From Acanthaster planci (lineage: Eukaryota > Echinodermata > Asteroidea > Valvatida > Acanthasteridae), in the NCBI RefSeq assembly GCF_001949145.1, contig NW_019091566.1, forward strand, positions 1 through 10,079: a stretch of DNA of 10,079 nt. Direction: 5' to 3'. The notes under the pieces are model-generated. The model did no database searches. It was not told the origin of the DNA and worked only from the letters and a program-made list of their open reading frames with translations. How positions within the stretch are numbered: position 1 is the stretch's first letter; every line of letters starts with the position of its first letter. The position numbers and the translations under genes were made by a program. Of this stretch, positions 1 to 6,525 are shown piece by piece.

Positions 1-676
1 ACTCAAACGCGTCCAAAAGATAAGGTTTTTCTTCAACCGTTAGCATAGCCGATATGACCCTATACCTAACGCTCGCACCGCAAGACAGAGAACCGTGGGC
101 TCCATGATAGATGTCCTTAGGAGAGATCAAAGAGATCGCTTCGCATTTCTTGTTAGCAAAAAGAGCGTGATCGATTTCTTTAAATGACTTATCCACCAAA
201 GTGGCGTCATAGGCGATCTTAACATACATCCTACTTTTATCGGTAAAAGCCGGTTTAACTAAGTAATTAATTTGATCGGGTATGTCGTCTAATCTCTGAG
301 ACACCTTAAAAGAGTTACGCGTAATCACGGGAAGGTCTTCCAGGGCTTCGTCCGTTAATTCTTCAAAATGCCTGTAAACCGCCTCATTTATACGTAATAG
401 CAGCGATTCAGTATTGGGAGACAGTTGATAACAAATTTGTTTTTGGTCAGTAGGTTCCTTAGTACCATATTTGTAAACCGGGTTTATACCATAACAAGGG
501 TCTTCGAGCCTAATTAACAATCGTTTCTGTTCTCCATCGTGGGAATAGAGAATCTTAGAAGAATTCTTTGTAGGCCTTAAAATGACTAGGTTTTTAGGGT
601 CAAAGGGGCCATAAGTAATCTTTGGGTTCTTGTTGCCGTCATTTAGACGTTTGTGATCATTTGAGACGATATACAT
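1..676 (-). CDS. Partial ORF, unknown protein, probably of large DNA virus origin (C-terminus beyond window)
   Basis: Reading the minus strand from the ATG at 676-674 gives 225 codons with no stop, so the frame continues past the left edge and its full length is unknown. The protein starts MYIVSNDHKRLN. It is mixed hydrophilic and hydrophobic, with no signal peptide or clear membrane segment. A stretch at about residues 24-60 (PFDPKNLVILRP, then RLLIRLEDP and a YGINP turn) alternates like beta strands. Loosely, the layout of an early beta-rich segment followed by a Pro-Gly turn recalls small viral proteins of the DUF5871 type, thought to bind single-stranded DNA; this is an impression from memory and is weak. 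Only 45 bases separate it from the upstream minus-strand gene, and there is no intron, as in a compact viral genome. The start is supported by the AT-rich leader with TATAAATA just before it. I do not recognise the gene; that it is coding is well supported. Confidence 0.8.
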   Translation of the reverse strand, partial: MYIVSNDHKRLNDGNKNPKITYGPFDPKNLVILRPTKNSSKILYSHDGEQKRLLIRLEDPCYGINPVYKYGTKEPTDQKQICYQLSPNTESLLLRINEAVYRHFEELTDEALEDLPVITRNSFKVSQRLDDIPDQINYLVKPAFTDKSRMYVKIAYDATLVDKSFKEIDHALFANKKCEAISLISPKDIYHGAHGSLSCGASVRYRVISAMLTVEEKPYLLDAFE

Positions 677-721
677 GTTCTATTTATAATAAGGTTTTTT
701 TAAATTTTTTATCATTTTTAT
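677..721 (-). promoter_or_regulatory. AT-rich intergenic promoter-like leader
   Basis: This 45-base gap between two minus-strand genes is almost all A and T. On the minus strand it holds runs of A, then TTATTATAAATAGAAC directly before the ATG. The TATAAATA lies within about 15 bases of the start, implying a very short 5' leader. A+T-rich gaps with the transcription start almost on the ATG are typical of cytoplasmic large DNA viruses. The assignment as a promoter is inference. Confidence 0.4.
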
Positions 722-1237
722 TTAAAATATAAATTTTAGATCTGTGTCATATTCAATAATGAACCCACTTTTATATAGAACTGAGTCAAGTTTAGTAGCT
801 GAAATGGGTAATAATTCCCCCTTTCGCACAGGTCTCAGCTTTTTAAACTTACCATCTACGCGCGCTACATAATTATACCCATGCAACTCTACACAATTTA
901 CGCAACAAGTACAATCGATACAACCAAAACACTTGATACAACTGTTACAATTGTGACAGTCCTCGCAATCATTCAACGCGGTTGAATAACTACAGTCATA
1001 CGAATTAAAACAATCTACGCAATCTTTACATCTACCACAATTGATGCTAATGACGCAACCCTTACATCTAACGCAATCTTTACAATGGCGACAATTCTTA
1101 CACAACTTACATTCGACGCAGTTATATAAATTTTTAGAAGCAAAACAACGAGAGCAATCTAAACAGTCCGTCAATCTCCGAGAACTAATAACGTCTTTGC
1201 AAAAATAACAATTCAAGTTTCCAGTTTGTTCTTCCAT
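722..1237 (-). CDS. Cysteine-triplet repeat protein, 171 aa, unknown function
   Basis: A complete minus-strand frame from ATG 1237-1235 to TAA 724-722. There are 28 cysteines between residues 10 and 115. All but the one at 111 sit at positions equal to 1 modulo 3, as C-x-x-C-x-x-C strings. The nine register positions that lack Cys hold only Ser (19, 34, 64, 79, 85), Leu (22, 37, 88) or Val (16). The residue before Cys is often Asp or Asn. A longer unit, S-x-x-L-x-[DN]-C-x-[DE]-C-x-x-C, starts at 19, 34 and 85. This implies a regular structure with one face of thiols, perhaps metal- or Fe-S-binding; no signal peptide is seen, so the thiols would be in a reducing compartment. The tail from 116 to 171 has no Cys, contains a basic patch (130-139, KFKKLRPVRK) and is not recognised. 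Both TGT and TGC codons are used, so this is not a fresh microsatellite. It is co-directional with the next gene. Function is unknown. Confidence 0.85.
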   Translation of the reverse strand: MEEQTGNLNCYFCKDVISSRRLTDCLDCSRCFASKNLYNCVECKLCKNCRHCKDCVRCKGCVISINCGRCKDCVDCFNSYDCSYSTALNDCEDCHNCNSCIKCFGCIDCTCCVNCVELHGYNYVARVDGKFKKLRPVRKGELLPISATKLDSVLYKSGFIIEYDTDLKFIF

Positions 1238-1245
1238 TTATACAA
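1235..1245 (-). promoter_or_regulatory. TAAATG initiator-like sequence at the Cys-repeat gene start
   Basis: On the minus strand the start reads TTGTATAAATG, so TAAAT overlaps the ATG. The duplicated start upstream has the same overlap (AAAAAATAAATG). TAAAT(G) over the start codon is the known late-promoter initiator of poxviruses, and related A/T-rich initiators occur in other cytoplasmic DNA viruses. Two sites are too few to prove a promoter class, and in A/T-rich DNA the string can arise by chance. Confidence 0.35.
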
Positions 1246-1256
1246 AGAGCATTTAC

Positions 1257-1313
1257 TTAAGGCGGTTGCAATATAATCATATCTTTGTTCACGTTTCTAG
1301 TTTGATCTTCCAT
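1257..1313 (-). pseudogene. Truncated duplicate of the start of the Cys-repeat gene
   Basis: Minus-strand ATG at 1313-1311 opens an 18-codon frame starting MEDQTRNVNKDM, ending at TAA 1259-1257. Its first nine codons match the start of the neighbouring gene (MEEQTGNLN) at six residues. At the DNA level only three of the first 25 bases differ, and the TAAATG context is also shared. After codon nine the similarity stops and no cysteines follow. The simplest reading is a tandem paralogue, most of which was deleted or replaced, leaving a relic 76 bases upstream of the intact gene. It could instead serve as a short upstream frame. Confidence 0.55.
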
Positions 1314-2520
1314 TTATTTTTTCGGGCGAGTGAGAACGAGCGGCACCGGCTGGTCAAAAGGTTCGAGCGGCAAATAAAAGAGATTTTGACACAAATGTAT
1401 AATATTTACACCCTTATTTTGGGGGGTCGATGAGGTACCCAGGGAAAAGTGACAAAATCTAGAATTTTAGATTTTTAAGAGATTCCCTGAGATTTTTTTG
1501 GTTGTATACCTATACAAGGGTTTTTGATAAAAACGGTGAAAAAGGGGTGTGATCCAGAACTGTCACTTCTCTACTACTGAAGGTCTTTTCCGGCTATCTT
1601 GTCCGGCAATTCGGCAACCATATATTATGCATTCAACTACCACAAGGAATACGTTGGTGTCAAAACAGCCTAGGGAGCAAAAACGATGTCGCCGTGTGTA
1701 TTTTTGCACGAAAAACTAGCATGATCAGCAATAAAGCAGGAACACAACGTCTGCCTTCATCGAACACGTGCGCTGCCATCACCCCGTGAAGTATGTACGT
1801 GTACGTGTACCAGGCTACTTCTAGGAATGATCTTCCAGCCATCATGTTTGTTTAAATTTTTACAAAAATCTAAATTTAAGGCTTAAATGCTTAAACAATC
1901 AAAAACTGTTTCGTGTTTGATTTTTAATGGAATGTATGTAATGCCATGTTTGCACTACAGTCCCTAGTTTGAAATGGAAACAAACTAGTTTAATTTTATC
2001 ATTTTAAAATGAATTGAGCTGAAATGCATAAAATTATGAAGTGCCATTATTTTTCATTCTTTATTTCTATTTAGGCCCCATTATTTTTATACTTGTTGCA
2101 TGTAAATGTTTTTCCTACTTCAAGATATTTCATGTTTTTCAAACTCACCTGCTTGCCCAAAGTACTAGGCCTGTCTCCTTGTGAACCTGGTCATAACACT
2201 TAACACAGATGGATTACATGCATGTGTTGCCTGCCATACCAGGCAAAAAGGGAAACTCCCCAGTGTTTATGAATGAGAAATAAAACAGGTTGCATTGATT
2301 GCATGCAGTATATGCATGTCGCGACATTCAGAGCAGGTCAAAAGTAAACGCATCATTGAAGAATTCAAACTGCAAAGTAACAACAAAAAACAATGCTAAA
2401 TTCCAGGACAATTCTGTCAAACTAACTCATACGTGTCGTTCTGTAGTTTATGGCCCATCTTCACAGTTTTGTGTCAATGTAGGCCTACAGAGATGATTTC
2501 TATCCATTTATTTACAAATG
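1314..2520. other. Gene-free stretch; candidate junction between virus-like and animal DNA
   Basis: No supportable gene lies here. The change from the compact left block to ordinary non-coding DNA falls within about 1314-1420. A nine-base word, CGAGCGGCA, occurs at 1337 and 1364, and GTATGTACGTGTACGTGTAC forms a short dinucleotide-like tract at 1791-1810. Around 1852-1879 an AT-rich inverted pair (TTAAATTT and AAATTTAA) could form a weak hairpin. The remainder, 1880-2520, is AT-rich with no structure I can name. Confidence 0.5.
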
Positions 2521-2607
2521 TGGTCTTGGTCTTGGGTTACTTTTTCTGGCCTGGTCTTGGTCTTGGTCTGTTGGTCTCAGTCTTGGTCTCAGACTGCCTG
2601 GTCTTGA
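2521..2607 (+). repeat. GGTCTT-type simple repeat
   Basis: An imperfect run of TGGTCTTGGTCTTGG units, interrupted by GTTACTTTTTCTGGCC and by TCTCAG variants. On the minus strand it reads as a pseudo-coding tail (KTETNRPRPRPG) fused to the end of the retroelement fragment. The point where endonuclease similarity ends matches the point where this tract begins, which suggests that the element was truncated or joined in the repeat. Confidence 0.7.
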
Positions 2608-3275
2608 CTACAGCATTGAATAATGCCGATGACTTCCCCCTTACGTGTTCCTGAACTCTTTCCCCAAGTGATCTTGCCGTTTCCCCAAGGTATCTCTCTT
2701 TACACCCTTGCATGTTAACTGGAATATCACCTCGCTCTGGTTGCACTGTCATTTTCTTCTGTATACTGTTGGCACACCGTGCTCTCATCACCTAGGCATC
2801 TGTCCCCTCGGAATGCATTTGACCTCGTCAGGATGTCCTTTACTCTACTCCCCGCTTTTTCCACAATCTTTATCTTAAGGCCCACTTGCCGGCTCACCGT
2901 TTCCCGGGTCCTTTTGGCCAGAACACCTTCCAGTGTCGCTTCAACAAACATGACGGCCTCGTACCTGCCTTTCTTAGTGAACCATTGGTGCTCTTTCTTC
3001 TTTTTTGTCCAGCTTTCTCTCTCCTTTGCTCGCCATGTTTTCAATCGGTAGAAAGGAACCCTCTCCGTGTTGTTTCCCCTGTTCTCCATTATTTTCTTTG
3101 CCCGCCGGTAGATCTCCAACTGCTCCTTCTCCATGTAGCCACTGAACTGCATTCTGTCTATGTAATGCTGTATATGCCTGGTTGTTCTTTCCTGTCCATA
3201 GTCCTCCGAGATATTCCTCATGACTCTGGTTAGATCGTCGACCAAAATGTCCATCCTTCTCTTTCTTTGGCTCAC
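2606..3275 (-). pseudogene. Penelope-like retroelement relic: post-RT linker and truncated GIY-YIG endonuclease
   Basis: Minus strand, in two frames. The first (3275-2727, 182 codons) carries the linker that follows the RT in Penelope-like elements: ILVDDLTRVMRN, then RMQFSGY and a basic KKKKEHQWF segment, then MFVEATLEG and a Cys pair (C-L-G-D-E-S-T-V-C). A frameshift near 2727-2735 moves the reading to a second frame, where GCKERYLGETARSLGERVQEH is the YIG half of the endonuclease with the following Arg and His. The GIY strand is degraded, and the first Cys of the expected C-x-x-C before YIG reads as Met. The catalytic Glu region is absent because the copy stops at the simple repeat. Such elements copy by reverse transcription and cut target DNA with the GIY-YIG nuclease. 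This copy cannot do either. Confidence 0.75.
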
Positions 3276-3383
3276 AGCACTTTTTTGTGTGAATTACGTA
3301 CTTGCATTACATTGGTTTCATGTAGTGACTGAACACGTTCAACATGTCGGAAGAAGCGAACCGAGCAGCCTGGGAAAGAAGTC
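3276..3383. other. Spacer between two head-to-head retroelement fragments
   Basis: About 108 bases separate the start of the minus-strand endonuclease fragment from the start of recognisable plus-strand RT sequence. No target-site duplication or terminal repeat is evident on inspection. The spacer may contain unrecognised 5' remnants of either element. Confidence 0.4.
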
Positions 3384-3703
3384 ATGGAGGAAATAACCGA
3401 TCATGAACACAATACATCCAAGTAACTTCTGATGTACCGGAAAACTATGCGGATGAAAGGATGCCGGTCCTAGATCTGACGGTCGGACTGGTAGAAGTAA
3501 AGAAAGACGATGGTAGTAAGTGGGTAATACACCACAGTCACTACATGAAACTGTTTTTGACTGGCCTGCTGCGGAAAAATAAACACCACGCGAAAACAGT
3601 ATGCTCGATTCTCACAAAAAAGGTGCAAGAATTACTGCAAAGGGTTACTCTAAAAAGTCTGGAAGACCCAATGCGTGAAGAATGCACTGTGAGGCTAGTG
3701 TGA
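3384..3703 (+). pseudogene. Penelope-like retroelement relic: C-terminal part of reverse transcriptase
   Basis: Plus strand. A frame open from 3407 to 3703 reads IQVTSDVPENY, then MPVLDLTVG, a DDGSKWVIHHSHYMK segment and ILTKKVQELLQRV. This order (T-x-D-x-P, P-x-LDL-x-V, DGS, Y-x-K, then a Leu-rich helix) is the C-terminal RT region of Penelope-like elements, just before the linker seen in the neighbouring minus-strand relic. Upstream, MEEITDHEHN in another frame (from 3384) fits the preceding helix, so a frameshift lies near 3410; the stop TGA at 3404 breaks the main frame. After about 3660 the similarity fades. The polymerase core with the catalytic aspartates is not present, so the copy is dead. 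Confidence 0.6.
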
Positions 3704-4035
3704 AAAATGTCGAGTGGGCGGAAACCACCCCAGCCTTGTTTTGGGGGGCGGGGGACAGACCAAAGAAAAATGGACTACGACTTGTCGGAAAAAAATCATT
3801 TTGCCTCCTTGAGTCCCCCAACCCCATTCCTGGATCATACCGTTGAAAACTGTGGCTCCCCCTCCCTCTGAAAAGCAAAACCCTGGGCACACTTCATGAG
3901 AATATTTGCAATTGATTTTGAATGAAAAAGTACTCAAAAATCTTTTTTTTTCCTTTTTACGAAAAAGTGGGGGATGATTCTATGGCCCATCCTCGGAAAA
4001 AGTAATCGATACATATACACCCTATGGCCTATCTC
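3704..4035. other. Gene-free stretch, G- and T-run rich
   Basis: Open frames here on the minus strand are low-complexity artefacts of runs such as TTTTGGGGGGCGGGGG and poly-T. Near 3981 and 4024 the phrase TATGGCC(C/T)AT recurs, hinting that the following tandem array once extended leftwards in degenerate form. Nothing else is visible. Confidence 0.5.
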
Positions 4036-4133
4036 CCGGGATACTAATCAGTCTGGGCGAAAAAGTGATACGCCCGGGTGAAATAGTAATCCGCCCGGGT
4101 GAAATACTAATCAGTCCGGGCGAATTAGCAGGC
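4036..4133 (+). repeat. 21-bp tandem repeat array, about 4.5 copies
   Basis: Units of 21 bases begin at 4053, 4074 and 4095 (consensus near CCGGGTGAAATAGTAATCCGC). A partial unit follows at 4116-4133, and a shortened first unit of 17 bases lies at 4036-4052, lacking four bases after CCGGG. Odd units end in AATCAGT or TACGC variants, so copies have diverged. Each unit contains a CCCGGG or similar palindromic core at the junction. It is in no coding frame that continues outside. Confidence 0.75.
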
Positions 4134-4230
4134 CTTTTTTTCAGTCATGTCCTATATTATACGCTTCCGTTCGCAAAACCCCTGTGGTTTTGAATAGGAC
4201 CAGCTGGCGGTCTACGCGTTTTATATGTCT

Positions 4231-4310
4231 GTCCCAACTATGGTTAACTGTTAACTGTAGTTGGGTCAGTCCAACTAATAGTGCTGCAGTTGAGCTGGTG
4301 CAACTATTGG
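4231..4310. repeat. Degenerate copies of a TAGTTGGG/CCCAACTA palindrome
   Basis: Three partial versions lie close together. CCCAACTA at 4233-4240 is a half-site. TAGTTGGGTCAGTCCAACTA at 4258-4277 is an imperfect palindrome. CAGTTGAGCTGGTGCAACTAT just after 4286 is a more degenerate one. All resemble the near-perfect palindrome at 4456-4487. Confidence 0.6.
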
Positions 4311-4455
4311 TGGTCAATCTCCTCTGTATACAGTTTCTCAACCTTCCTCAGTCTATGCATCTCACACCTAATATAAACTCATCTAAAATATGGCAATTCA
4401 TTATAAAAGCTTATTTCTGCCAGCACGACTTTCTGATGTAAACAAAATGACTTGC

Positions 4456-4487
4456 GTGCTGTAGTTGGGCCGGCCCAACTATAGCAC
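4456..4487. repeat. 32-bp near-perfect palindrome
   Basis: The core TAGTTGGGCCGGCCCAACTA (4462-4481) is a perfect 20-base palindrome. It extends through one mismatched pair (G4461 and T4482) to outer arms GTGCT (4456-4460) and AGCAC (4483-4487). It has no loop, so it could form a cruciform or be a dimeric protein site. It may equally be the collapsed ends of a small foldback transposon, given its relatives at 4231-4310 and 4936-4975. Confidence 0.85.
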
Positions 4488-4737
4488 TATCATGTACTGT
4501 ATGTCTACGGTGAGAATTTCTGGCCGGCTCATAAGCATTAGCCCCCGCCCCACAGTATCCCCTGTATCCCAAAAGGTGAGATTGTGTAAATTTTTGCCAG
4601 GATAAACTCCCTGGGTTTCGAGGCATTCATCTGAGAGCACAATAGCTAAAAAAAATTACGGTTGAAAAATGGTCCTAAGTAGGCCAAGTAGAAAGTTGGG
4701 GGTTGCCGCTTGAAAAATGGCTGTAAGCAGACTTCAG
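4488..4737. other. Gene-free stretch with a short repeated phrase
   Basis: The phrase TTGAAAAATGG followed by CTAAG or TGTAAG occurs at about 4662 and again at about 4710. No coding or RNA signal is seen. Confidence 0.4.
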
Positions 4738-4763
4738 AAAAATCCCTCATCGGGGGGATTTTT
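4738..4763. repeat. Short hairpin AAAAATCCC/GGGATTTTT
   Basis: Nine-base perfect arms at 4738-4746 and 4755-4763 flank an eight-base loop (TCATCGGG). A run of T follows, so it resembles a simple terminator shape. In animal DNA this has no set meaning and may be a fragment of a small element. Confidence 0.6.
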
Positions 4764-4935
4764 GTTTGGCAGGAATAAGTAAAAATGCAATCGGTTAACC
4801 AAAATTGAAAAGAAATTGCAAGGTTAAGGACCAGACAATAATGTAATATGTGTTTCAGAAACCCCAGTGATGTTGATATGCATGTTATTGAGCCCTGAAC
4901 GCTGTTTCAATGCGGCTTGAATTAGTGGACTACGG
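4764..4935. other. Gene-free stretch with one member of a diverged repeat pair
   Basis: At 4905-4926 a 22-base phrase (TTTCAATGCGGCTTGAATTA and two more bases) recurs at 6020-6041 with two mismatches. Sequence outside that phrase does not align between the two sites by eye. No gene is visible. Confidence 0.4.
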
Positions 4936-4993
4936 CCCAAACTATATATTTTGGCCAGTTTCAAGTATAGTTGGGACTTATGCTGTAGTTGGG
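4936..4993. repeat. Split relative of the TAGTTGGG palindrome
   Basis: CCCAAACTATA (4936-4946) can pair with TATAGTTGGG (4966-4975) apart from one bulged base, and a further TGCTGTAGTTGGGG follows at 4981. That last phrase matches the left arm of the 32-bp palindrome (TGCTGTAGTTGGG). The half-site TAGTTGGGAC at 4968-4977 is also the exact reverse complement of GTCCCAACTA at 4231-4240. These could be the ends of one non-autonomous element of about 0.75 kb, but proof is lacking. Confidence 0.5.
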
Positions 4994-5287
4994 GCGTAAC
5001 ATGTCTCGTCTGGGTCTAGGCCTAGGGTGTCATGTCCCAATTTAAGGAAAATTCTCCGCCAGGCGGTGGCGCTTGAAGTACCACTGGAGATTCTTTCGAA
5101 AAGAGGGGTCTGTGTGGGTCAAGAAATTGTGGAATTGTTTAAGTGTGGGCCAGGATTACCTTAGTAGATTTAGGGGCATCCATCTGGGGGAAAAGCAGAC
5201 AAAATGTGATTGAAAATTTGTCAGAAGAGCCCGCGAAAGGTGAGGGAAGTCATTAAAAAAATTGCTGCTTAAAAGACTTTAGTCTGG
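4994..5287. other. Gene-free stretch
   Basis: A small palindromic word, CCGCCAGGCGG, lies near 5057, followed by TGGCGCTT. It resembles the inverted repeat arms near 6526-6569. Nothing else is visible. Confidence 0.4.
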
Positions 5288-5336
5288 ATACCAGACTCGA
5301 TGATTCTGACTACCCGACGAATCAAGGGTCTGGTAT
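5288..5336. repeat. Nested hairpin with E-box-like flank
   Basis: Outer arms ATACCAGAC (5288-5296) and GTCTGGTAT (5328-5336) pair perfectly. Inner arms TGATTC (5301-5306) and GAATCA (5319-5324) also pair. The resulting two-stem structure is followed at 5346-5353 by the perfect palindrome TCACGTGA, an E-box of the type bound by bHLH-zip factors. The block probably marks an end of a small DNA transposon; no conserved RNA family is recognised. Confidence 0.6.
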
Positions 5337-6424
5337 CACCCAATGTCACGTGATCAGGACTGGAGGAATTCCTTCAGTTTTCCGGAAACAGCCGAAATAT
5401 TCCGAAGTCATCCTGTCTACATTCTGCATGCTCGGATGGTACCGTTAATGTTCGTTTATTCCCGGTCGGGTAGGTGGGCTTTTTGAACGTAAACCGTCAA
5501 CCATCATGCACTGACATATAACAACAAAGTTAACACAACTTACTTGTTGATGGTACGGGTGTGTACGTAGAAGGAATGTTGCTTTACAAGAACTGATCAA
5601 CTATAGCATTTCAAAATGCTTTTGTTTGATTTTGAATTTTATGAGATTTTTTAAAGTTTGCCTCATTACTATAGGGAACTCGGCTGCATTGCAGTCCACC
5701 ACGTAAGGGAATGAAATCGAAAACATCCGGGCTTTCAACTTGTAATCTCTGACCTTTGCGTCATATCTGTTTATATCCGTGGGCGATGCCTGAGCTAAGA
5801 TTCTTGACAAAGGGTCGTCAACGATTGGGAACATTCACTTTGGGGTGGGGGTGGCGGTGAGATTTTTGGGCTGATAGTGTGTTGTTTGGTCGTTCAGATT
5901 TCATTTGATTTTCAATTTTTAGTAGGTTAACCAATGAATTTTTAATTGTTTTGTATGAGAGGCCTCAGGGACTCTAGTTTCCTGCCATGGGGCTCCAAAC
6001 TTGGCTGATTTTACAATATTTTCAATGGAGCTTGAATTAGTTCAGTGCACCTCTAGGGGTGCATTCCATGCACGAAATGGTCTCAGTGCGTGCGAGCTCA
6101 TTAATATTCTGTGATCCTTCGGAGTTTTGACAATAAGACATATGCCATAATCGGGAGGGATCATAGAAATATTTTGATGAATCCCGAATTAGGGACTGAT
6201 AGTTTCCAGTTCGGGGTATTTCTTTCACAAAATGCCCCCAAATTGCGGGCCTGTTTTGGGTAGAGCCGGGCGGTTACATTCAGAGCTGAGCACATAGTTT
6301 TACTACTACTTGGGGTATATTCGGGGAAAGGCGAATAAAAAAATCATGGCTAAACAAAAAGTGATCTTCTGGCTATATTCTTGAATTTGCGGTGAAAAAA
6401 CGAAGGCCAACCTCTTCACAAGAG
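5337..6424. other. Gene-free stretch of about 1.1 kb
   Basis: The longest frame (minus strand, 5834-5601, 77 codons, starting MFPIVDDPLSR) has no recognisable motif and no neighbours in frame, so I do not call it a gene. The phrase at 6020-6041 is the second copy of the 22-base repeat also found at 4905. No RNA gene or promoter is visible. Confidence 0.45.
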
Positions 6425-6440
6425 TCAACAGGCGGCGCTA
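6425..6440 (+). promoter_or_regulatory. CTCF-like motif, forward
   Basis: TCAACAGGCGGCGCTA matches 13 of 16 positions of the well-known CTCF core CCACCAGGGGGCGCTA. It is opposite in direction to the two similar motifs at 6526 and 6549. CTCF is present across bilaterian animals with a conserved motif, but this copy is degenerate and may simply be repeat-derived. Confidence 0.3.
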
Positions 6441-6525
6441 TTCCGGTCCGATTTTGCACTGTTTTCTATGGGAGCGTATTTGGTGTTGTGAAACCGTAAA
6501 TAGAGACCAGAGACCAAAGATCGTA

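Noticed and set aside
1660-1845. 61-codon minus-strand frame with hydrophobic segments
   Set aside because: No motif, no leader or partner gene, and it lies in non-coding DNA beyond the virus-like block.
3276-3703. Twin-priming inversion of a single retroelement
   Set aside because: The geometry fits, but the overlapping residues of the two pieces differ, which a single template would not give. Kept only as an alternative.
3645-3937. Two minus-strand frames of about 80 codons
   Set aside because: Low-complexity translations of G- and T-runs, partly antisense to the reverse transcriptase relic.
4036-4133. CRISPR-like array
   Set aside because: Units are contiguous 21-mers without unique spacers, so this is a plain tandem repeat.
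5601-5834. 77-codon minus-strand frame beginning MFPIVDD
   Set aside because: Normal-looking composition but no recognisable domain, no splice or promoter support and no in-frame neighbour. Chance is the better explanation.
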